In this document: positions 8,728-18,065 of the stretch, one piece after another
Position numbering within the stretch: position 1 is the first letter of the stretch
How the letters are laid out: every line of letters starts with the position of its first letter
Assembly: GCA_938743325.2 (NCBI GenBank)
Contig: OW568883.1
Span: 496,001 to 560,000, forward strand
Direction of reading: 5' to 3'
Length of the DNA: 64,000 nucleotides
Origin: Pycnococcus provasolii
Taxonomy: Eukaryota > Chlorophyta > Pseudoscourfieldiophyceae > Pseudoscourfieldiales > Pycnococcaceae
Made by a program: the position numbers and the translations under genes
The notes under the pieces: model-generated
The model's database searches: none
Seen by the model: only the letters and a program-made list of their open reading frames with translations
What the model was told of the DNA's origin: nothing

Positions 8728-9852
8728 ATGCCGCCCTCCGCATCAATGGTCTCCGCCTCCGTTGGTGTTGGTGTTGCTCATAGGGAAGAAGTGCCACTTA
8801 TCGTGGTCGTCTCTCGTCCTAGAGTTGACTCGTCCTCTTCCTCTTCCTCTTTGGCTTTGGCTTTAAGGAATCATTGTAGTACTCATGATGATACCCTTAA
8901 TGGGTTTGGGTTTGGTGCGCGAACCTTCTCAGCACCCGCTTCATTTGTAGTTTCCGAATCTCTGGTATCTTCTGGTTCTTTCATCGACCTTCTGCGATCG
9001 TTCTTCTCGTCGCAGATCGCCGCCTCAGCGTCGTCCTTCGACTCGCTCAGCCCGCTCCTCGACGAGAGGTGGTGGTGTGGCCACCTAAGACCGTCGATAC
9101 GAATCATGCACGCAGGACGCGCGATCGACCCGGCGTCGAAAGTCGCGTCGGCGGACATCAAACCCAACGATAAGCTGTTTGTCATCATGCCAGACGCAAA
9201 CGTCGGACTTCCGGCGGTCGCACATCCGTCGTCGGCGCCGTCGCTCGACGTCGTCTTCGCTTGCACGTCTCGAGCCAGGAGGCTGCCTGCACATAGCAGC
9301 GCAACATCAGCATCAGCAGACAGCTCAGCGGAGACGGACGGAGACACCAACACAGGCACGGACGCCTTGAGAACGGAGCCAGATGCGGCACTCGACTTCG
9401 CGGCGCTGCAACCACCGACGATGCCGACGATACCGGAACCACCCGAAGAGGCGATAGCTAATCTGGAGGCGATGGGGTTCGCCGCAAGACAGGCGAGGCG
9501 CGCGCTTATATTGGCTGACGACAACGTCAACGCCGCGGTGGAGATCCTACTCACCGATGACAGCGCTCCGGACGAGCTGACGCGAGAAGAGGAGGCTGCC
9601 GTGATTGCTCGAAGGCAGAGAAGAGGACTGCTTCCTGGCGCGGCAGGTGTAGGCGCGGCGCACGACGCGCAACGTGCGCTCGAGGCGTTGCTTCGTGCCG
9701 TCGCTGGTGGAATTGAAGTTGACGACGACGACGAGGAGGAGTCTGATAACGGCGACGACATCGGCGACGACTCTGACGACGACGACGACGACGATGACGA
9801 CGATGACGAAGACGAAGAAGACGATGAGGATGAGGATGAGGATGATTTGTAA
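8728..9852 (+). CDS. Ubiquitin-like/UBA-domain protein with acidic tail
   Basis: This 374-aa protein has a UBA domain at about residues 235-275 (EEAIANLEAMGFAARQARRA, then ALILADDNVNAAVEILL), a three-helix fold that binds ubiquitin. Upstream, a stretch around residues 120-155 (IRIMHAGRAIDPASKVASAD, then IKPNDKLFVIM) resembles the second half of a ubiquitin-like domain, so a shuttle-type Ubl-UBA layout is likely. The C-terminus is about 45 Asp/Glu residues. The frame is open upstream through the repeat array, so the ATG at 8728, the first after the repeats, is taken as the start. The stop overlaps TTGTAA. Role inferred: ubiquitin-proteasome adaptor. The exact family is not recognised. Confidence 0.8.
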   Translation: MPPSASMVSASVGVGVAHREEVPLIVVVSRPRVDSSSSSSSLALALRNHCSTHDDTLNGFGFGARTFSAPASFVVSESLVSSGSFIDLLRSFFSSQIAASASSFDSLSPLLDERWWCGHLRPSIRIMHAGRAIDPASKVASADIKPNDKLFVIMPDANVGLPAVAHPSSAPSLDVVFACTSRARRLPAHSSATSASADSSAETDGDTNTGTDALRTEPDAALDFAALQPPTMPTIPEPPEEAIANLEAMGFAARQARRALILADDNVNAAVEILLTDDSAPDELTREEEAAVIARRQRRGLLPGAAGVGAAHDAQRALEALLRAVAGGIEVDDDDEEESDNGDDIGDDSDDDDDDDDDDDEDEEDDEDEDEDDL

Positions 9853-10218
9853 ACAAAGTAACATAGATATTACACCACAGTCGTCCTCCTTGTTCATCAC
9901 CTATTCCCCAACTGGTCAGGACCAGTCTCGAACTGATGGGGATCCCTCGTGGAACCCATTTTCTGAGTGATGTCGTGGAGGACATGTGGGATCCCGGTCG
10001 AGGAAACATTCAATACATGGCGGCGCACACGTTCCCGACGGTTACTTCGTGTGGGGATCTCCCGGAGGTCCCTTTTGTGTATATATGTAACTTTCGCATC
10101 GCCGACGCCGACGCCGCCGACTTGCGGAGGAATGCGAGGCGTTAACAAATGCGTACAACAAGCCGTGCACAAGTGCTGACGCCTCCGCATGTCTTCAATA
10201 CAACAATCTTTTTTTTTA

Positions 10219-10490
10219 ATGCAAAGGGTTCCAGCAACGGCCTGCAAGGCTGCAACGCACCGGTTCAAGGCGTTGATGATGCGTCCCGCGGCGAAGACGA
10301 GCACCCTCCTCGCGTACACCAAGATGTTCATAGGTGGCAACGCGTTCGCCGAGCTCTACGGGCTTACCTGCGGCTGCGGTGGTATGCAAAAGTGTTCAAG
10401 CAGGTCGGACAAAGCGTCGAGGCCGTGGCCATGTCGCCGTCGACTCCGCGGAACACGCGCGGAACAGGAAGAGACGATCGCTCGCCCACG
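10219..10490 (+). CDS. Possible small protein with an apparent frame change
   Basis: From the ATG at 10219 a GC3-rich frame encodes a basic, mitochondrial-presequence-like start (MQRVPATACKAATHRFKALM) and then LLAYTKMFIGGNAFAELYG, to about 10372. Coding-like third-position bias then continues in another frame (RWYAKVFKQVGQSVEAVAMS) up to a stop further on. This could be a small organellar protein with a missed tiny intron, a sequencing indel, or a decayed gene. No family is recognised. The rest of 9853-10801 shows no convincing gene. Confidence 0.3.
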
Positions 10491-10801
10491 GGCGATACAC
10501 CATATAAAAAAAATTACACATGTTGTACTACCAATATACAGTAAAATTAACGAACGGTGCAAGTTAAACTTTACTTGCACGCCTGAACTGTCGTCCAAAA
10601 GTGCGGTACCGTATCGTTCATTTGCACCCGAACGCGTTTGCGAGAGATTCCCCACTGAACTGAAGTTCCTCTCATCTCCCCGGAAAAGGAGCCGGACCCG
10701 GCCTCCTCCCCCGTCCCGGCCACTTCCATCACGCTCGTTCGTTTTCCATTTTCACTTTGAAGAACAATCTTTGCCGTCAACTCACTTGACTTGTTTCTGT
10801 G

Positions 10802-11869
10802 ATGGAGAAGGCTGGTGGTGGATGTGCTTGCTGTGTTAAGATTGGTTTGGTCAGGTGGTTAAGGTTCGTGTGGTTGGTCTTTGTAAGTTTATTGGCGTTG
10901 GCCCCTCGCGCTTTAGCGAAGGGTGGTGGCGGCGGAGGTGGTGGTGGTGGTGGTGGTGGTGGCGGATACCACGGGAGTGGAAATGGAGGAGGGGGGGCGG
11001 CGGCCGCGGGCATTATCTTTGGCATCCTCTTTCTCGTCGGTGGTGGTGCGTTTGGGTTTTACTTGATAAAACAAGCACAAGGAGCCCAAAACATCAAGGA
11101 GCTCACGGAAAGCCGTAAGAAGCGCGTTGGATTCGACCCGTCCGCTCGTTCGGGCCGATTTCCTAAGCCGCCGCCGAGTGGGCAGTGGAGGACCAGCGAA
11201 TACCACGACAGCTCGAGGCGTGGTGCCAGCAACATGTCTGTCAGCAACTACACACTTAACTTTAATAACGACGGAACGTTTGACGGCTTAGGCAGTGACT
11301 CTGACGGCCCCTTCGAAGTATCAGATGCTTGCTGCAACCTCGAGAAGGGGATGTTCAGCTGGACCGAGTACACGAGGCACAGTGGACTGACTGTAGACTG
11401 CACGACAGTGGAGCCGCTACCTACCATCAGCACAATGAGCGATGGTACGCCAACGACAAACGTCGCCACTGGAGAGTTCGTGTTGCCACGTGTCCACTGG
11501 CAGGCGAGCACCGGCGTGAGTGGCTACTTCACGCTCTACTATACAGCACCCACACCACCAGCTGGCTCACCACCCATCGGCGCTGTGCCGTTGCCACCGC
11601 CGCCACCGCCGGCCGAGTCAGGTGAAAAGCTGCAGCGTGCGGCCTCGAAGCGGGCGGTAGCTACCAGCAAGTTGCAAATTGTACGCGCAATGATCAAAGA
11701 AAAGATCGCGCCTAACGCCACGCTCCCTCCCGGTTGGGAGGAAAGGCTCGACACGACTTCCGGCAAGATGTATTACATCGATCACAACACAAAGACGACG
11801 AGTTGGGAACGCCCTCCGATGGCGGCGGCGACGGCTGTGGAGATGAGCTCGGCGGAGACATTGGTTTAA
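10802..11869 (+). CDS. Membrane protein with Gly-rich ectodomain and C-terminal WW domain
   Basis: This 355-aa protein starts with a signal peptide (hydrophobic core about residues 15-35, cleavage expected after ALA at about 40). A run of about 15 Gly follows, then a second hydrophobic helix at about 65-90 (AGIIFGILFLVGGGAFGFYL), then a soluble part. The final 50 residues hold a textbook WW domain (about 306-337, LPPGWEERLDTTSGKMYYID, then TTSWERPP) that binds Pro-rich ligands. A PLPPPPPPPAES stretch just upstream could be an internal ligand. Signal plus one membrane pass would place the WW domain in the cytosol, so a surface-to-cytoplasm adaptor is a reasonable inference. A GTG just before the ATG was not used as start. 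It is convergent with the GT29 gene (84 bp). Confidence 0.8.
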   Translation: MEKAGGGCACCVKIGLVRWLRFVWLVFVSLLALAPRALAKGGGGGGGGGGGGGGGYHGSGNGGGGAAAAGIIFGILFLVGGGAFGFYLIKQAQGAQNIKELTESRKKRVGFDPSARSGRFPKPPPSGQWRTSEYHDSSRRGASNMSVSNYTLNFNNDGTFDGLGSDSDGPFEVSDACCNLEKGMFSWTEYTRHSGLTVDCTTVEPLPTISTMSDGTPTTNVATGEFVLPRVHWQASTGVSGYFTLYYTAPTPPAGSPPIGAVPLPPPPPPAESGEKLQRAASKRAVATSKLQIVRAMIKEKIAPNATLPPGWEERLDTTSGKMYYIDHNTKTTSWERPPMAAATAVEMSSAETLV

Positions 11870-11953
11870 GTGTTCAGGGTCGAGTAGCGTTTATAATTAT
11901 AAAAATGAAAGAAAGAAATTACAGGCTGACAGGATTTGCGTATGTGCAAATCC

Positions 11954-13543
11954 TTACGACGACGAGGCGCGGCACGACTTGCACGCGGCGTCCGACTCGT
12001 GGCACTCCAGAACGCAGCTTTCACGGAAGGTCACCACGCCAGCTTCCGCTAACGCCTTAACCACCTGCCACTCCTCGCCGTCACGAGATTCTGAAGCTGG
12101 CTGGCCATCGTCGTAGTAGTGATAAGCCACGCCGTGGCGCTGGTGGACCTGAAAGCCGTACAGATTCGGCGGCTCGAGGCAGCGGTGCAGAGATAGAAGG
12201 ATGCCGAAAAGACCGCTCGTGCTCAGGAACCGAAAGCTCGTGTCCACGTATCGGTGCCATGCCGGGTGGATTCCCCAGAAACGAAGCGTCGGATGGCGGC
12301 GCCGCTTGCTCAGCATTCGCGTAAGGCTCGTGGGGTTGCGCATGTGCGCAAACACAACCTCGTTCAGGTTCTCGCGGAATCCGAAGTTCCTCGAGTTTGT
12401 GATGCGATGCGTCGTCTTCGTTCCCACGAACTTCTCAAACCCTTTGGTCTTCGCGCTGTTGAAGCGGAACACCATATCGTGCGAGTCGATCTCCGCGCCG
12501 AGCTCGTGCGTTAGCAGAATGCCTGAGCTGCCTACGATGGCACACTTGCGAAAAAAGCGCGTCCTCCACACATCATCGCTTGGCAGCGTCAGGCGCAGCG
12601 CGGGTGTTACTCGCGCAATCTTCGCCGGCGCTGCCTTCGATGCATCCTCCGCGGCGGGATTTCGGCTCACGGCGATGTTGTCTCCATCCTTAAGCGTGCT
12701 CTGCGCCATGAGAAAGCTGCCATCGAATGCGCCTTGAAAGTTCTCTAACGCCGGCATAGAGAGCAGCTCGCGCGATATCTCGCAGGTGTCTCCGTCGTAC
12801 ATCACCGCGCAGCGGCACTGGCGTCTCCTTGGATCGTTCGGGTCGGCGCCGGCGCCGCGGCCGTGGCAGTTCTCGCCAGCCGTTTCGCCATATTCTGGAA
12901 TCGTGCGCACTTTCGGCGAACCGAGCTCGAGATGGCTGACATCAACCGTCTCCTTTTCCTGGTTCTCGTCAGCCTCGCACAGCGTGCCCAAGCATCTCCC
13001 ATCGGCGCGCAGCGTGGCGGTCGCGAGGTTGTGCAACTTTGTCGCGGTGGCAAGTCCTAGCGCCGCCTCCTCCGCCTTGGGTGACTTGGCCGATGACGCC
13101 GCCGCGGCTGCTGCTGGTCGTGCATGCTGCCGTTGCGCTGACCTTTGTGCCGCTGCCGTCGCCGCCGCCGCCGCCGCACCCGCCGCCGTTGTTTGCCTTG
13201 TTCTTGGCGCGCCGTGCCTTCGTGACGACGAGTGGCGCGCTGGCGTGCTACCTCCTCCTAGCGCTTCCCCTTGCATCTCCCAGCTCGGTTCCGCCTCCTC
13301 CTCGTCCGCACTCACATCCGTGTCGTCGCTTCCCAATCCAGTCGCCTCCGCCGCGGCTTTCCGAAACGCGTCCACCTTGTTTCGTTTGGATCTATACGAT
13401 AAGAAGTTGTGCGATTTGCGCTCGAGCTCGATGGTGGACGGCAGGACGAACAGTACGAGTGCGACTAGTAACAGGACTGGGAAGCGCGTAGGTTTCAAAG
13501 ACAAAGACAAAGACGACGACGACGAGCCTGAGGATGCTGACAT
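11954..13543 (-). CDS. Sialyltransferase-like glycosyltransferase (GT29)
   Basis: This 529-aa type II Golgi-style protein has a short N-tail, a membrane anchor near residues 20-38 (RFPVLLLVALVLFVLPST) and a long Ala-rich stem. A Cys-rich patch (CRCAVMYDGDTCE) looks like the end of an EGF-like module. The catalytic domain follows. Sialylmotif L is clear at about 333-375 (CAIVGSSGILLTHELGAEID, HDMVFRFNSAKT). Motif S (FLSTSGLFGILLSLHRC, then NLYGF) and the HYYD motif III come later. GT29 enzymes transfer sialic acid from CMP-sialate to glycans in animals; plant and algal relatives may use related acids such as Kdo/Dha. The frame is open to 13726, but the ATG at 13543 gives the normal cytosolic-tail length. 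TGTAA lies downstream. Confidence 0.88.
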   Translation of the reverse strand: MSASSGSSSSSLSLSLKPTRFPVLLLVALVLFVLPSTIELERKSHNFLSYRSKRNKVDAFRKAAAEATGLGSDDTDVSADEEEAEPSWEMQGEALGGGSTPARHSSSRRHGAPRTRQTTAAGAAAAAATAAAQRSAQRQHARPAAAAAASSAKSPKAEEAALGLATATKLHNLATATLRADGRCLGTLCEADENQEKETVDVSHLELGSPKVRTIPEYGETAGENCHGRGAGADPNDPRRRQCRCAVMYDGDTCEISRELLSMPALENFQGAFDGSFLMAQSTLKDGDNIAVSRNPAAEDASKAAPAKIARVTPALRLTLPSDDVWRTRFFRKCAIVGSSGILLTHELGAEIDSHDMVFRFNSAKTKGFEKFVGTKTTHRITNSRNFGFRENLNEVVFAHMRNPTSLTRMLSKRRRHPTLRFWGIHPAWHRYVDTSFRFLSTSGLFGILLSLHRCLEPPNLYGFQVHQRHGVAYHYYDDGQPASESRDGEEWQVVKALAEAGVVTFRESCVLECHESDAACKSCRASSS

Positions 13544-13982
13544 GATCACAAGGCAAGCAACAGCAAGGCGGCGATCTTTCTTAAGTTCGTTCTTAAGGCC
13601 GGCCGATTGGGAACAACCACTTTGGAAATAAATCTGGCCGAATGAAAATCCAAAAAAGGGAAAAAGGGGGGGGGCGAACCATGCATGAATGACCATGGCT
13701 GCATGGAGAATGTGGGATGTGCACAACTATTTTTATAAAAAAAAAAAATGAAATGAAGTTTACCAGGATGAGATGCTCATGTTCATCTTCATGTTCGTGG
13801 CTCTTTTAAAATATGGTTGTGTATGTATGTAAACTTTATATTTGTATTATGTATATTGCAAGATTGTATGAGTATCTTAGTCGTTTTCGGTTTTCAACTT
13901 TCGTACTTACTGTACGGTAGGGTACATTACTTTCGTGTGTGTGTGTGTGCTTTCAGGCTTTCAGGATTAGCTAGCCTTGTTC
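13544..13982. other. Upstream region of the GT29 gene
   Basis: This stretch lies between the GT29 start and the end of the BAG gene. It is AT-rich, with an A-run near 13740 and a (TG)6 run near 13938. No gene was seen and no telomere-type tract is present. Confidence 0.5.
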
Positions 13983-14552
13983 TTAGCTTTTCCTGATTGT
14001 GTCCAACTTGGATAGTAAAGCCTGACATCGCTTGATCTGCTCCTTCCTTCGAGCGCGTACAGTTTCGTCGCCATCCGCCTCGACGCCGTCTAACGCGAGC
14101 ATCGTTTGCTCGACGTACTCGGCGAGTCCGACGACGCGCTGCTTTGGCGTATTCTGCGGCGCGGAGAGCGCCGCGAGAATATCCGCCTCTAGCTCGTCGA
14201 CGCGCGCGGTAACTTTGGCGAGCGACGAGATTGCAGGAGACTGCGTGACGTCCACAACCTCAGCCTGTTTTGTTTTTGCTGTTTGTGGCGTGCGCTGCAC
14301 ACCTTGAGGAAGAGGCACATGTTCGCGTTCTTCTCTCAAGATGAGTTTGGCGTTGGGTCTCACTCCTCGTGCCCAGATGGACTCTTCCGGCGGGAGCGGC
14401 CTTCCTCTGAACAGCAGCGAGAACGACGATCGCGGGTTGAGTTTTAAGGCAGTGCGTATGGTTTGCACGGCGTCCGACGCGGAGTCCGACTCTTTCACTA
14501 CGACGTCGAACATCGACGTCATGAGAGAAACACGAACGGGCATGGACGCCAT
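13983..14552 (-). CDS. BAG-family Hsp70 cochaperone with ubiquitin-like domain
   Basis: This 189-aa protein has an N-terminal ubiquitin-like domain (about 6-73, with FSLLFRGRPLPPEESIWARG, then PNAKLIL). The C-terminal three-helix BAG domain (about 108-186) contains ITSL-like/ISSLAKVTARVDELEADILA, GLAEYVEQTMLALDGVEADG and RRKEQIKRCQALLSKLDTI. BAG domains bind the Hsp70 ATPase domain and speed nucleotide release, while the Ubl domain links to the proteasome. The order matches BAG1 and plant BAG1-4. The ATG at 14552 is the first in frame. It is divergent from the armadillo-like gene across a CCCTAA tract. Confidence 0.85.
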   Translation of the reverse strand: MASMPVRVSLMTSMFDVVVKESDSASDAVQTIRTALKLNPRSSFSLLFRGRPLPPEESIWARGVRPNAKLILREEREHVPLPQGVQRTPQTAKTKQAEVVDVTQSPAISSLAKVTARVDELEADILAALSAPQNTPKQRVVGLAEYVEQTMLALDGVEADGDETVRARRKEQIKRCQALLSKLDTIRKS

Positions 14553-14700
14553 TTTTCACGATGCACACGAGATGGCTGGCCCCTGGAGTCAAATCACGCG
14601 TCCTTCGAAGGGACGGACGGAATGGATGGCGGGACGAGAAAAAGGAGAATGGAGAGGGGAGAGAAGTCGGGAAGGAAAACGGAAAACTCCCTTGAGGAAG

Positions 14701-14776
14701 CCTAACCCTAACCCTAACCCTAATCAAAAACCCTAACCCTAATCAAAAACCCTAACCCAATACCCTAACCCTATTC
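14701..14776. repeat. Interstitial CCCTAA tract in a divergent promoter
   Basis: Three CCCTAA blocks separated by ATCAAAAA and ending in variant units lie about 150 bp from both the BAG start (14552) and the armadillo-like start (14911). Confidence 0.92.
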
Positions 14777-14910
14777 CTCCAACCCCTGGCCATTTCTAAG
14801 GTAAAGTATGATGGATGGATTTCAGGCCGTCTCTATTGTAAGGCCCTTATTTTTTTGATATTTGTAAAAGGGGGTTGATTTCACTCAAACACACACACGC
14901 CAAGCTATTC

Positions 14911-17900
14911 ATGGCGTCGTCCTTGTTCCCGGAGAGGATACCCTCTCGTTCGGGCCGTTTATGGGCGTCGGCGTCTGCTTCTCGTCTTGGTTCTCTTGAT
15001 TCTTCAACGTCTGCTTCACGTGGTGGTGGGTCTGCTGTTGGCGTGGGCTTGACGAAGTTTATGGACGTCTGTCTCCTTGGTTCCTTAAGCGGTCCTTCTT
15101 TCTCGAATACCCAGTCCGCTCAGATTCGTGCTCAGAAACGGGCGTCGGCACTCGAACTTGCAGTCAGAGATATCGACGAACTTGTCGCGCACCACGACCT
15201 CGAAGAGACGAGAAGTTTGGCAACCGCCGTGAAAACTGCAATACTCGCGGCGGCGTCGGCAAAACAATCCCAACACGCACCAGTAAGACAGAACAGCATA
15301 GACGACACGAACCACGCGTGGATGACGCGCACCAACAAGGCACCGCCGCTATTAGCCAGCGAAAGGTCCGCGCCTGTCTTGAGGCCAGCGTCGCCTCCAA
15401 GGCAAACGCTGCGAGAGGTGCACTCGTTCATGGACGCCATGTACGGGCATAGCAATCACAGTCGGAGGAAAAGCGCGCGCAAAGCCGCCGACACGGCGGC
15501 AAACGCGCTGCCACCTCGCCGGCGTGGTGACACCACGTTCGAAAGCTCAAGCATTGCCGCGGCGAGGCGTAAACTTGCCAGCGCTCGCACGACGACAGCC
15601 ACGCCACCTCCTACAAGACCAGCACTTCTTGCCGCCACGCTGCTGTCTCGACTTGCCGCGAGGGGAGGTGCCGCGGCGGAGGCTGTCTCGCTTGCGACTT
15701 CTGGGAAGCACATCGCCGTGCTCGTTGACGTCGCAGCACAGGGAAGCGGCAACGCGAAAATTCTCGCGCCGCTGCTTGCATGCCTGTGCACGCGCCACCC
15801 ACTCGCTTGCGCGCGCGCCGGCGCCGCAAGCCCGCTTGCTGACGCCGCCATGGATGGGAGCCGGGCGGCGCAGCAGGCGCTGCACACTCTTGCGAAGCAT
15901 TCGGTCGAAGCGAGAACCCTCGTCTGGCACGCGCTGCGTCAGCGCGCTTTCCACGGCGCCGCGAAGGCGAGGCTCGACGCACTCTGCGTGCTACTTCCGA
16001 TCGTGCTCAAGCACGGTGCGCCAGACACGAACGCCGCGGCGGATATCACGCACTCAGTGGCAGCGATCGCCGTCACGGGATCGTGCGAGACGACCCGTCG
16101 CCGCGCGCGACTCCTTCTTGGCAACGCAGCCGCACATTCTCCAAAGCTTGCGGAGGAGGCGGCCGTTGCGCTTGCGGCACGACTGCGCGCGGCAGCGAGC
16201 GGCGGACCCGCGGAATCGCGCGTCACGCCTGCGATGGAGGCTCTCGTGCCACTGCTGTCGATGCTGGAGCGAGGTGGCACAGCTGCGCGCGAGGCGCTGG
16301 CAGCTCTCACAGCCTGTGTTGGCCACGGTCAACACAGCAGCACGGTGCTTGCCCTGCTTTGGGATGTGTTTGCGCCGGCAGCCTCGCAGGCGGACGAGGA
16401 TGCCGACGCCGCGATGGATGCTCGCGAAGCTTCCCGCGCTCTCGGTTATGCGCTTCTTGACGACGTGCGCGTGCGCCTTTCGAGCTCCGAGGGGGTACTC
16501 GGGCCGGAGGCTCGGGCCGCCATGGGTGTCCTCGGCGCGCTGCTCAAAGGAGCTGCCCGGCACGGCGCGCTGGAGGCTGGCTTGGAGCTTGGTGCAACGG
16601 CGCTCGGCGATGAAGAGTCCCTGCGCGCGTCGATGGCGTCTGGCCGCAACGACTCGCTTGCGACGCTGGCTACGGCGCTCGCTCTTCTGCGGCACGCAAC
16701 GGAGTGCGTCGAGGGCTGGCATCAGCCGCTTGACCAGTACGGAAGGCGCCCGATCATGCTTGCTGGATGCCTCGCACCGCCCGCCCGTTCTGCCGGCGCC
16801 ACAGCCGCGCGTGTTCTCGGACAGGATGTGGCAGTGCGCTCGTCTCTCACGGCGGCGCTCAGCGCGAGCGCCGACGCGCTTGTGTCTTCCAACGGATCGG
16901 TAGATGCGCGAATGGTTGCAATTTCGATGGGGGCACTGTCCGCGCTTTCCGCCGTCGCTCGCGGCGATGCGTCGTCCCGCCACGCCATCGGCGCGGCAGC
17001 GGCTCGTCCGATGGGCACCCTTCTCACGTCGCCGAAAGTGCCGTGGTCCGTGCGCGCTCGCGTGGCCGTGCTCGCTCACGCACTTATGCTTGGTGCGGAA
17101 GAGGAGTCTTTCGTGCTCGACGCCGACGGTGGTGGCGCGCTGCGCCGCCGCGAGCGCGAAACGATCGCGGGTGCGCTACTCGCGCACGGAGCGCTGGACG
17201 GCCTCATTCGAATGCTGAACGACCCGCGCTCGCGCCGCGCACCGCGCGAGTTCTGCGCGAGCGACGCCCCACTCGCGGCGGCACGCGCTCTCGACCAATG
17301 CGAGTACGCGGCGGGTATGTATGCGTCAGACGTCGTCGCCACGGCTGCGGGTGCTAGTTTGGCCGTGAAGTCGATGGCTGACAAGTCCGGTGTACTTCAG
17401 TATGCCGATGCTGTATCGCACCTTGTGCGTGGTGGCGAGGGTGGCACCGCGGCGGCAGATACCAGCACGGTTGCATCGGGAAGGGGTGCAAGTGGCGAAG
17501 CTTATCGCTACGCGCGCGAACTGAAGCGCGCGTGCGAATTGCACTTCGATAAGCTGAATCCCGACATGCCATCGAACTACGAGGTGAGGCAGGCGCGCTT
17601 GGGGTGCACGAGTCGTCTCCTTGGCGGCATGCTGCAGCTTCCTCAGATCAGGTCGTCGTCGCTTGCGGCTATGACAGCGCCGCCGCCTCCAGCCGCGGAG
17701 AAGAAGAAGAAAAATCAGGACGAAGATGCTCCATCGGGCGAGCGCGTTCGGAAGACGGAGATTATCGCCTTCACACCCGCGCGCAATAGTGGCGAGAAGA
17801 CTGGCGAGCCGTCTCGCCTCCCTCATGGCCCGAAGGCGGTGAACAGAGCTGCGCTGAACCGCGACCGTCTTGCGGCGGAGGAGATGAAGTGCACCTCGTG

Positions 17901-17979
17901 TGCGATGACGCTGACGGCTATCGCTTTTGTCAAGGTTCGTGCGAACCTGGAGAATGACCTGCTGCAACAAGGGCGGTAG
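14911..17979 (+). CDS. Large armadillo/HEAT-like helical repeat protein, function unknown
   Basis: This 1022-aa protein is read without interruption. After a Ser/Arg-rich N-terminus (about 1-60) and a linker region to about 220, it consists of Ala/Leu-rich helical pairs typical of ARM/HEAT solenoids (for example GSGNAKILAPLLACLCTRHP and EARAAMGVLGALLKGAARHG). The C-terminal ~150 residues contain a conserved-looking helix (ASGEAYRYARELKRACELHF), a Lys-rich stretch and KCTSCAM close to the end. Frames 5' of the ATG at 14911 use only a TTG start. No specific family is recognised; scaffold, trafficking or ciliary roles are all possible. It is convergent with the thioredoxin gene (86 bp). TGTAA lies at about 18012. 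Confidence 0.75.
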   Translation: MASSLFPERIPSRSGRLWASASASRLGSLDSSTSASRGGGSAVGVGLTKFMDVCLLGSLSGPSFSNTQSAQIRAQKRASALELAVRDIDELVAHHDLEETRSLATAVKTAILAAASAKQSQHAPVRQNSIDDTNHAWMTRTNKAPPLLASERSAPVLRPASPPRQTLREVHSFMDAMYGHSNHSRRKSARKAADTAANALPPRRRGDTTFESSSIAAARRKLASARTTTATPPPTRPALLAATLLSRLAARGGAAAEAVSLATSGKHIAVLVDVAAQGSGNAKILAPLLACLCTRHPLACARAGAASPLADAAMDGSRAAQQALHTLAKHSVEARTLVWHALRQRAFHGAAKARLDALCVLLPIVLKHGAPDTNAAADITHSVAAIAVTGSCETTRRRARLLLGNAAAHSPKLAEEAAVALAARLRAAASGGPAESRVTPAMEALVPLLSMLERGGTAAREALAALTACVGHGQHSSTVLALLWDVFAPAASQADEDADAAMDAREASRALGYALLDDVRVRLSSSEGVLGPEARAAMGVLGALLKGAARHGALEAGLELGATALGDEESLRASMASGRNDSLATLATALALLRHATECVEGWHQPLDQYGRRPIMLAGCLAPPARSAGATAARVLGQDVAVRSSLTAALSASADALVSSNGSVDARMVAISMGALSALSAVARGDASSRHAIGAAAARPMGTLLTSPKVPWSVRARVAVLAHALMLGAEEESFVLDADGGGALRRRERETIAGALLAHGALDGLIRMLNDPRSRRAPREFCASDAPLAAARALDQCEYAAGMYASDVVATAAGASLAVKSMADKSGVLQYADAVSHLVRGGEGGTAAADTSTVASGRGASGEAYRYARELKRACELHFDKLNPDMPSNYEVRQARLGCTSRLLGGMLQLPQIRSSSLAAMTAPPPPAAEKKKKNQDEDAPSGERVRKTEIIAFTPARNSGEKTGEPSRLPHGPKAVNRAALNRDRLAAEEMKCTSCAMTLTAIAFVKVRANLENDLLQQGR

Positions 17980-18065
17980 ACATGTATGTTTGTAGTATTA
18001 TTGTAGTAATACTGTGTAATTGGATGCAATATTGACGTTTCAGAAAAATACTTTACTTTTGTTGT

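Noticed and set aside
9897-10340. 147-codon minus frame with MPPMNILVYARRVLVF
   Set aside because: No family features; the codon bias in the interval fits the plus strand better.
15524-17357. Long Arg-rich frames on both strands inside the armadillo-like gene
   Set aside because: Composition is typical of off-frame reading of GC-rich coding DNA; the 1022-aa frame explains the region.
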